Source of the DNA: Melieria omissa
Taxonomy: Eukaryota; Arthropoda; Insecta; Diptera; Ulidiidae
Length of the DNA stretch: 64,000 bases
Assembly: GCA_963971225.1 (NCBI GenBank)
Contig: OZ020269.1
Span: forward strand, 33,067,264 to 33,131,263
Direction: 5' to 3'
Position 1 is the stretch's first letter. Each line of letters begins with the position of its first letter. The notes under the pieces are model-generated. The model was not told the origin of the DNA. It searched no databases and saw only the letters and a list, made by a program, of their open reading frames with translations. The position numbers and the translations under genes are program-made. This document shows positions 55,834 through 64,000 of this stretch, in pieces.

Positions 55834-58122
55834 GAGCCACAGACTTCAAGAAATTTTTAAATATTTAATATTTACTTTTTTGTGGCAAAAAAGGCGGAAA
55901 TGAAAGAGAAAAATGCTTAGAATCTTAAAAAATTTTATGTTTTGATGCAAAAGGACGAAGAGGTATTGAAAATGTCCTTTAAATTTGTCCTTGGAAATTT
56001 TCGAAAGTTTTTTTTTTTAAAAAATATATCTTAAGGATTAATATTAGTGTACATATCACATCCTCGAATTTCGTCCTTCTAACTTTATTACTATTTTTTA
56101 TAGCTTGAAACAGACCTTTCATCCATTCATTCATGCACAGGTACAAGGCAAGTCTGCTTTAAAGCTGACACCGTTCAATTCGTAACCAATTTTTATCTTA
56201 ATCCTAGTAAAATATGTGTTCGATTTTATTCTACCATATTAAAACATCTGAGCGTCGTCATGCGCACCACAAGGACGAGCAGATGGAAAGAGTGGCTGCG
56301 CTCGAATAGACAAACAAGTTTTTCAGCTCTCGGCAGTTTTGAATTGGCCACTAAAGGGTTACATTGTTGATCAATTCGTAAAGTGTTTTTTATTTCCAAT
56401 TCAATTGTAATCGAATGCTGTTGTAAACAATTTTTTATCTTTTCGTTTCGAAGGCTTAAGCCTTTTTGTATTACTTTATCGAATGTGTTTGATGAAAAAA
56501 TAATACAATATAAAAATAATTGTTTGTTTACTGCGATTTATTTTGTTGCCATTTATGTGGAATAAGCATTTTGAGGTTATTTCATGAAACATATTTTGTG
56601 TAAAACGTAATCGGAATTGTTGTGCAAAATAAAAAAAAAAAAACTAATTTATTCATCAAATATTATTTTGTCTCTTTCACAGCGGGTTTTATGGAGCATT
56701 CAGTTAGTAAAAAAGTGTGTAGTACGAGAATAGTGAAAAAATGGGAAATTTTTTTAGTAAATAATATGACATTTTTTCCATCTAACGTTTTTTCACTCAT
56801 TTTTATGGGCGAAAAAAAATGCCAATTCAATTAGCAAACAGATTACTGACTGAATTAGCATATAGATAGATATACACATTTGTATGTTTGCACACTGGCA
56901 GCCATGTCAATGTGCAGGCACTACTTATGATGGGCCTCTTTCTATTTCGAAACGAGTCAGTCGTGCACTGCTCATTACGACGAACAGCAATCTGCCCACT
57001 TCAGGGACCAGTTGACCCAGTGCGCCTTTCATTCTCATTCCCTGCAACACAGTGGCCAGTGTGAGAGCAAAAAACCTTATATTATTTTTGTACGTAACCC
57101 AAACAAAAAAAGGCTTTAATAAAACATCGCACGGCCAGAACGACCTGGTGGGCAATGCGTGCGTCAGCCTGTGGTTCATTGACACTTTCATCATATAAGA
57201 CTGAGCACAATTTATTATGGCATTCACAATTTTTGTTTACGAGGCTAAGCACACACGCATGCAGACATGTGCACAAATGAAGTGATCCTTGGGGGCACGA
57301 CAGGAGCGTGCGCAGTGGAATTAATTACTTGATGGCAGTGACTATAATAACGAACAAAATAAAACGCACACATATACTATATAGACTTATATGAGTAAAC
57401 TATGCTTGTGTTGGTGCAATTACTACACTAATATAAATGTGTATATATATATATATACCTGTGTGTGTGTATATAAAGCATGTTCATAGAAATTGTGGTT
57501 GGTTCCCTAAGTGCGGAATATGTATCTTCAGTCAGACGAGAAACATACAAACATACATAAAACACACAACAGTGAAGTGAAAAATAGTTGCTCAATTGCC
57601 ATTGTCGCTGCAAGGACAGTCATGCAAAATAATATGTTTCTGTATGTATGTATGTGTGTTAGTTGCACATTGCAACTGCTGGCGGCCATTTAAAGTCAGC
57701 AGCCACTTGTCACTTTTGCCTTGTTTCAGTTTCATTGGTTTGTTTTTCTGTTGTCGTTAAAGCTTGTGAAAGGGAATTCAATAACTGCCTTGGCAATAAA
57801 TTGCTGAGCTTTTTATCAGTAACGAAAAGTGTGAGTAGTTAAAGTGATTGGACAGAACGAGCAGAATTGTGAACTTCACTGTCATTGTCAGTGGAGTTTT
57901 GGGGGTTGAAACTTTAAAGCTACATACAAAATAAAATTCGTTTTTGGGCACTTAATGGATATTAGAGAATTACTTTTTGAAATCCCATCCCCAAAAATAT
58001 TTTTCTGTATCCGCCCCTGGTCTTTGCTACCTAAAGTGACAATTAAATCAATGAAAACTGACTAAAACACTCTTTACTTATGCTATGATAAATAGGAACA
58101 AATATAATTCAACTTTTTTTGT
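55834..58122. other. AT-rich then unique DNA, no supported gene
   Basis: TA/GT low complexity near 57437-57475. No recognisable coding sequence. Confidence 0.35.
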
Positions 58123-58126
58123 TTAA

Positions 58127-58720
58127 CCCTAGTGTGTGTGCTAAAAAAAACACCCTTACCCGTGTGATGGGGTACCCGGGTACCCCAGAACAAATTGTAT
58201 GAAAATTTCTCACTTTTTGTTCGCACTGTAAGAAATTTTACTTTTTTTGTTTAATTTTAAAGCTCTCAGTAGTATAAAAGTACATTTTGAGATTTCCTTT
58301 CTTACAAAAAATGACTTGCAAACTGGTTTTTTTAATTGCCAGTAATGAATTTTTCTGCAATTTCGGACCCCCCCCCCTTTCATAAAAAGGGCATAGCATA
58401 CGCTGCTGTAAATTTCAATGGAAGGACATTCCCCGCGGAAATTTTTGACATTTGAACTTTGTAACAAATTAATTAGTCGTTAGTAATTAGTTTTAATTGC
58501 ATTGTGAAAGATCTTAACAACTTCGGAAATGAGCTTTATTCAGCAAGAGCTCTTTCTGAAAGATTTATCCCAGCCGAAATTCAAGAAATACCTACTGTGC
58601 GAAAGTAAAAGTGTTGAAGAATTTTTCATTTCCGAAGGCGAAGATGAACATATTCCATCAGTTGACGACGCAGCAATAGAAGCGTCTGACGAATATTAAA
58701 TACATTTCTTTTCTTAACTC
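58127..58720 (+). mobile_element. piggyBac-like 5' end with transposase N-terminus
   Basis: TTAA-CCCTAGTGTGTG at 58123 is followed by a 20-bp perfect palindrome TGGGGTACCCGGGTACCCCA (58168-58187) and, 340 bp later, a short acidic ORF. The rest of the element and the other terminus are absent; a different relic begins at about 58735. Confidence 0.6.
58529..58699 (+). pseudogene. probable piggyBac transposase N-terminal fragment (56 codons)
   Basis: ATG at 58529 to TAA at 58699. The peptide has a Leu/Phe-containing start (MSFIQQELFLKDLSQPKF) and then an acidic run (SEGEDEHIPSVDDAAIEASD), the layout of piggyBac transposase N-termini. Its place downstream of a TTAA-CCC end supports this. Too short for certainty; it stops before the catalytic domain would begin. 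Confidence 0.5.
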
Positions 58721-58734
58721 CTTGCATATTTTTT

Positions 58735-60020
58735 TTTTATTTCTCCTCTTTCTGTAAACAATAACTTCTTGTTGGTGCTATACATACGCCAAATCTTTAA
58801 AGGAATTCGATAAGAAATGTGTAGCAAACACTAGAAACATTTAATTCAAGCGTGCAATGTGGACAAACCGTATTTCAAACAACTGTCTCTAATAGAAACT
58901 TCGATTGCATAAAATTAATTCGTTGTTCTGGGTTTTGCAATGAAAAGATAGGATCTTTCACATGATTTCGATTCTAATAATAGATACATTTGTGACTGCA
59001 CCATTTATCATTGTCAGATAAATTTCATAAGTAACTTTAACCTTGAATTTGTTTATGATTGTTCATATCCTAAAAGCTTTTCTAGTTGGCCTGCTAAAGA
59101 GTTTTCTATTGAGCGAATTAATTTGGATTAATCTTTCATAAACACAAACTTTATTAGACGACACAACATTGTGCCGTATGTCCATATTGAGAATTTGAAG
59201 TGAAACAAAGGCAACAACGAAAAGAACTTCATCCGTTTGATTTTCGTCGGAAAACTTTTGCTTGTACACACTGTGTCCAGAACTGCCATCGAAGCCACAC
59301 ATGCATTCCAAAACGACTGACATTCTTGGATTTATGTGATTTAATTCGAATATGTTTTGTGCGGTTCTATTCAACAAACTTTGTAATGGCACTTCAGCAG
59401 ATATCTCCGAAACAAAACCCAGAAAATATTATGTTTGGAGCTTGGTTCGGTTTTTTAGGGATTTTATTTTATATGAAAGAAAGCAAGACTAATTCCTGCT
59501 TTAAAAAAATTTCAGTTTTCTTTTTTAACTGCAGTGTTATATTATACAACACTGTATTTCGCACACCCACTTCAAAAGTGACACAACTTAAAATGTTTAA
59601 CACATTTATTTTTCAATATAGCACAGGACGCAGCTTCCAATTTCAAATCATCCACGATTACCTTCTATTTCGCTCCAAAAAAAGCAGTCAACATTTTTTT
59701 GCAAATAGGTCTCTTACGGTAAAATTGTAGCAGTTTATTTTGTTTTTGTAATAAAAACTATGTAGATGTTAAGCCTTTTGGTAATGGCAGTACTGCTTGT
59801 AGATCGAACATGTGATTTTTTCTTGTCTAAATCTTTCTCTTTTCATGACAGGTCCTTTCCTTCCTGGTGTGATGTACCATTCATTCCTTCATTCAATGCA
59901 AGCTTTTGCTGGTCATCTGCAAACGTTCCTCGTATGTTACATGGAGCATTGGGACTATCAACAATTGTTTTTTTTTGCTCCTTAGTGCTTTTTGATTGGG
60001 AAAAAGGGGCTTTCAAAAAA
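58735..60020 (-). pseudogene. probable Transib (RAG1-like) transposase relic
   Basis: Minus-strand fragments recall Transib-type transposases. Near 60020-59840: KAPFSQSKSTKEQKKTIVDS, style of the family's N-terminal part. 59437-59063: SEISAEVPLQSLLNRTAQNI, then CMCGFDGSSGHSVYKQKFSD, where D is the expected first catalytic Asp, and FVSLQIL. 59050-58960: YEIYLTMINGAVTN, with Asn where the family has the second catalytic Asp. Near 58860-58800: LKYGLSTLHA, IKC and LLHISYRIPLKIWR. Several stops and frame changes separate the pieces and the Glu-containing region is missing. Identification is from memory of motif style, not from a search. Confidence 0.45.
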
Positions 60021-60029
60021 TAAATGAAA

Positions 60030-61285
60030 TGTATTGAATTTGCCTTGGTTCCGCCAATTGTGAATGCATTCGCTTATCGGGAAAAGCACAACACAGGGTT
60101 GCAATGGAGACTTTTATGACAAATTCGGTTCAATTTAGAGCTAAATTGAGGATAAATTGAGAAAATATCTTAATTACGAATATTAGCAGGCTTTTCAAAA
60201 AGGGATGTATGGATGTACATTAAATAATGCGTGAAATTTAGTACTCAAATAAAGAACGTAAAAAATACACTTTGGTCAGCAAGTAAATTTTGCCCCCAGC
60301 CCGTTAAACTTTGATGTCCTGTAGAGGATTAAATAATTGAAGTATTAAAAAAAGATTTCGCATATGTTTATCTTTCGATTTGTAAAATAACTTTCACATT
60401 TCATTTCCATTTTGAAATTTTCGTTAAAAAAAACCAAAAAAAAAGAACATGTCACAAAAAATCCAATATTTTTCACAATTGTTCAAGTTTAAATTCTTTC
60501 ATAAAAATTTGCTGTTAAATCATAAATATGTATGCACTTTTAAAAACTACAGAACAACTTAAACAATGTTTGCCAGTGAAATTAAAACTGCTTACATCAT
60601 TAGAGAAGTGTTTTTCGTGGGTTGGAAGCACAAACTCGAACGCACACAGAGCATCAAGTAAGCTCAAACGCGCCCATGGGATGTGCCGAATGCCTTTTGA
60701 CACTTCTCCCGTCCACCCAGCCGCCGGCAATTCTTACAATAGTTGGCCGCGACCTTTTCACTTTCGCTGGAACTTTGTTTGTTGCATTGTTAATGCGGTC
60801 TCGGCAAATTGATTTATGTGAAAGCCTAATACAATATTTTACCCAATGGGCGTTTTCCATACTTGGAAAATGATTAACCGGCAATAAACAAATCTCCATT
60901 AAAGATACACGAAGCATTTAAGACTCAATTCGTTGGGCGTCAATGAGTAAAAAAGTATAATTGAAAGCAAAGTTTGACACTTGTGTGCACTTTGCTGTAA
61001 TTTGCCTGAGCTGTCATGTCATATTTGCGTCACTAGAAATTTGACAGGCTTCGGTGCATAAAAAGGGGCAAAGTATTAAAATACACGTGGCGCGTATTGA
61101 CTTTTAATGTAGTCGGAAATTTTTTTTCTGCTCTCTTCATCTTTGCAAATACTTTAAGGAAAATTTATATATTTTTCGTGAGAAATTTGTGGAATACAAA
61201 TTTACATAAATGTATACCTCCTTCGTACAAAATCAATGCTGAGGGAGGGAGAGAGAGGAGTATAATCTATGTGCATATCATTGTT
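60030..61285. other. mostly unique DNA, no supported gene
   Basis: A GC-richer patch at 60600-60900 has overlapping open frames on both strands (83-94 codons) without recognisable content. Confidence 0.35.
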
Positions 61286-62400
61286 TTTCTTGACTGATTG
61301 ATTGACTGGTAGACTGACTGATTCATCATCATCGTGCAACCCAAACCGCTGAAGCTGTAAACATGAAGTTTGAACTGTTCACTTTATAAAATTAATCTCG
61401 ACTAAGATAGAATTTTTGGTAAAGTGCACAAAACATGGGTTAAGGTGTTATACGAAAACATGTGATGTCTTATTGATTTCAAACTTGATGAAAACATAAT
61501 CCAAATCAAAAATTATTCGACAGGTATTTTTTAATTAAAAAAAATCAAAAATTTACAGGGTCAACAATGAGTTAATGTTCATAGAAGAGAGAAGACTCTT
61601 AAAAAAACATGAGAATCATGAGACACGTGCTTTTATTTTTGTGAAAATCAAAATCTAACGAGGTAAACAGAGGTTCAAAAGTTTGTATTGGAAAACATGA
61701 TTTAACTTTCAACCATCCCTCGTATTAATTTGTTATAATTTACAACTTTCTACGTGCCCGCCTTCGGTGTGCGTGAATTTTTGGAATTCTAGGCTTTTTT
61801 ACCGTTAACTAGCAGAAAAATATTTGACATTTTTTTACTGTTTATTTTCGTATCAATTTGATACGTGAGTGACTGATTAAGGTGACAGAATGATGAGGGT
61901 CAGATGAAGGATAATGGGTTTTTTAACTTCGAACTTAGTAAAAGCACATCGAATCGGAAGTAATTCGATGCGTGTTGTTCATTTTTTTTAAATAAAAATT
62001 TAAAGGGGTCAACGATAGTTTAATAGTTTGTATTGGAAACTAGGAAAAGACATGAAATTATGGAATTATTGACTTCAAAATTGCCGAAAGCACTTCAAAT
62101 TAGAAATAATTAGACATGTGTTTTTTACATTTTTAAAAATCATAGAGTTAACGATGGGTTAATAGTTTGTATGAGAAAATATGAATTAGGGGGTAAAAAA
62201 ACTTCAAACGTGGTGAAAAAATAATTAGGGGCAATAATTAGACGCGTGTTTTCACATTTGTGGAAATCAAATCGGACAGGGTCAACGATGGGTTAATAGT
62301 TTGTATGGAAAAATATGAATTAGTGGGCTAACTAACTTCAAACTTGGTGAAAAAACTCCAATTGGGGAATAGACTTATATGTATTTTTTGTTTTAACCAT
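61286..62400 (+). repeat. dispersed repeat family X, copy 4, with tandem degenerate units
   Basis: The first 250 bp match copy 2 (TGACTGATTCATCATCATCG, AAACCGCTGAAG, TTGATTTCAAACTTGATGAAAA). The unit GTCAACGATGGGTTAATAG then recurs near 62008, 62147 and 62281 (spacing 139 and 134 bp), each followed by TTTGTAT and a later ACTTCAAACNTGGTGAAA-type phrase. Earlier, more diverged units lie near 61560 and 61662. Confidence 0.75.
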
Positions 62401-62689
62401 AGAAATCGCCATATTCGAAATGGGAAGGTTAAAGGGGTTGCGACAATTATTGCTTCGTAGAAACCCAAAAGTTGCCAATCTCACAACTCTGATTATATGG
62501 GAGACGCCCTCTGGTGGTGCAATTCTGAACCTTAATTATTTTTGTATTTTTTGTACTCAAGAATGTTGTCGAACACTGAATAAATCATTCAAATCTAAAT
62601 GATCCTCGCTTACTTAACTTCTACATTTACAAGAGTTGAGCCAATTCATAGAAAATAGCCAGTTTTGTATGGCCGCCCCCTTAAGACTT

Positions 62690-62885
62690 GGAGATAGCGG
62701 GTAGATGTGTTTGGAAGAAACATTCGGAAGGAAAAATAAATGGAGGTCGGTCTTACTCTGGGGCCAACCCGGGACCAGTTGGAGCCTATTCTATAAAAAC
62801 GATTATTTTGTATGGGAGATGGGGTATAAATATGTTTGAAAGAAATGTTCAGCAGGGAAAACTAGTGGGGGTCAGTCATAGATTT
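62690..62885. repeat. two-copy degenerate tandem repeat, period about 125 bp
   Basis: GGAGATAGCGGGTAGATGTG (62690) and GGAGATGGGGTATAAATATG (62815) start two related units that continue TTTGGAAGAAACATTC / TTTGAAAGAAATGTTC and GGAGGTCGGTC / GGGGGTCAGTC. Confidence 0.6.
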
Positions 62886-64000
62886 TAACCCTTTAGGAGC
62901 AACTTATGAGCATTTGTGGCGCAATTTGTCGAATTCTCAGCTTTTTTGTGAACTATGAACTCGATGCGACATCAAACCGCAAGAAACTAGAGGTTTTTCA
63001 GCATCGAGAACCCATTATTAAGATTCTCCATACAACACTATATTATTGTCAACTGAACATATAGCATTAGATTTTCTAAGAAGCTCGGAATCGTCATTTC
63101 GCTGTGTGTGAAAAAATTGCGGAATTTGTTGGCATTTCGTCATTTTTGTAATAAACGGGAAATAAATGCCCAGTTTTTATATAATTTTTTTGAATCACTT
63201 TCATTGCATTATTATCACTTGAGATATGTTATATCAACTTGTATTCTTATGGTATATAATAAGAAAAAAATTTAATTAAGCTCACAATCGCGCAACACAA
63301 AAACGCTGAAATAAAAAAACCCCATCAACTGCGTGCCGTGCATTATTGTCATGGATCCGATTGCGTGCCTTCAATGGGTTCATTGCCGCAGTTGTAGCTG
63401 AAGCAGCTAGCAATGGCTTCGTATGTTGCTTCTAATTGGCAACGGTAAACAGTTGCTCGTATATTTGATTCTGAATTGCCGACATCCTGTTTTGAAGCGC
63501 TTCCTAAGTGGCGCGAGTAAATCAACAATTTGTCAATTAATTAACTGTGTTAGCGAAATAAAAGAGATCTCCTTAATTGTGCGTTCCCCAACATGGAACA
63601 TGGGTGTGGTGCGTGATGGCGTGGAGCGAAAATCGCAGTCGCAGTTTTATTGCCGACACGTGCGTTTAGCAGTGAAACAAAGAATGTTTGCAGTTTTTCA
63701 TTCTCACACATAGCGATTCCAGTTTGCCTCGGGACAATTGTGCACGCACACATACACAGTCACATACACATATACACACTTACGTGCATAGCATTAGGAA
63801 AGCATAGAGAGAAGCAACCGAAATGAATTTGTTTTGTAGTTTCGTATTTCAGCGTCGTCGGCGGCAGGAAATTAATTACGCTAAATGTTTACTGCTTTCC
63901 TTTTGAAGGATATTCACGTCAAGTCGGTTGTGTCGACACTTCGCGTATGGCGTTGTCTTTAAGTGTTGGGGTGTTGTGTGATTTTTGCAAATAATTAAAG
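62886..64000. other. unique DNA to window end, no supported gene
   Basis: A TTAACCCTTTAGG at 62885-62897 resembles a piggyBac-type end, but no partner was found. Open frames at 63423-63753 overlap on opposite strands without recognisable content. Confidence 0.3.

Noticed and set aside
59200..59730. 176-codon open frame on the plus strand
   Set aside because: Lies antisense to the probable Transib relic, whose minus-strand motifs are better supported.
62885..62900. Additional piggyBac terminus (TTAACCCTTTAGG)
   Set aside because: No inverted partner, palindrome or coding trace found on either side.
1..64000. CRISPR array, rRNA operon or bacterial operon
   Set aside because: No spaced direct-repeat array, rRNA-like sequence, Shine-Dalgarno-led gene series or dense coding; the sequence is plainly eukaryotic.

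Overview
This is a eukaryotic, AT-rich, repeat-dense window with no bacterial features. Dipteran-type microsatellites, mariner, piggyBac, hAT, PIF/Harbinger, Tc1 and RTE-like elements, and a fly-style Inr+DPE promoter match suggest a higher fly. A tephritid fruit fly is plausible but is inference only. No complete host protein-coding gene can be supported. The best host-gene candidate is a predicted promoter and untranslated first exon (7096-7655, + strand), so much of the rest may be intergenic or a long first intron.

Layout. 1-2413: decayed piggyBac with a TTAA end. 2414-6480: AT-rich DNA with a small TIR element (3613-4205) carrying a tRNA-like sequence, then a GC-richer unique block. 6481-7655: promoter and first-exon candidate. 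7656-15515: intron-like DNA with a 198-bp tandem duplication near 10 kb. 15518-16501: internally deleted irritans-type mariner. 17071-17430: AAAAT microsatellite. 18858-20190: SINE-like and dispersed repeats and a mariner scrap. 20800-24574: unique DNA. 24575-31086: dense transposon block: an unclassified TIR element, a TTAA MITE, a Tc1-like element split by a PIF/Harbinger element, a foldback repeat and a hAT MITE with perfect 8-bp target duplications. 32140-35270: TATA/Inr promoter-like repeat, mariner transposase, a poly(A)-tailed unit with a broken Ulp1-like peptidase plus zinc finger, and an RTE scrap. 36769-43506: one hAT element (target duplication GTATGTAG) holding another repeat, which in turn holds a full-length RTE-type LINE with its own 10-bp target duplication. 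44145-51225: a piggyBac-end element, a TIR element abutting a second piggyBac, and that piggyBac split by a modular repeat that is itself split by a hAT MITE. 51226-58122: mostly unique DNA with a GATTA microsatellite and a TTAA MITE. 58127-60020: piggyBac 5' end next to a probable Transib (RAG1-like) relic. 60030-64000: unique DNA and a degenerate tandem repeat.

The window is mainly a record of layered transposition. Five element copies start with TTAA-CCC, and several carry a different short palindrome just inside the terminus. The RTE-type ORF is the only intact, potentially functional protein. All other transposases are frameshifted, truncated, interrupted or missing a catalytic residue.
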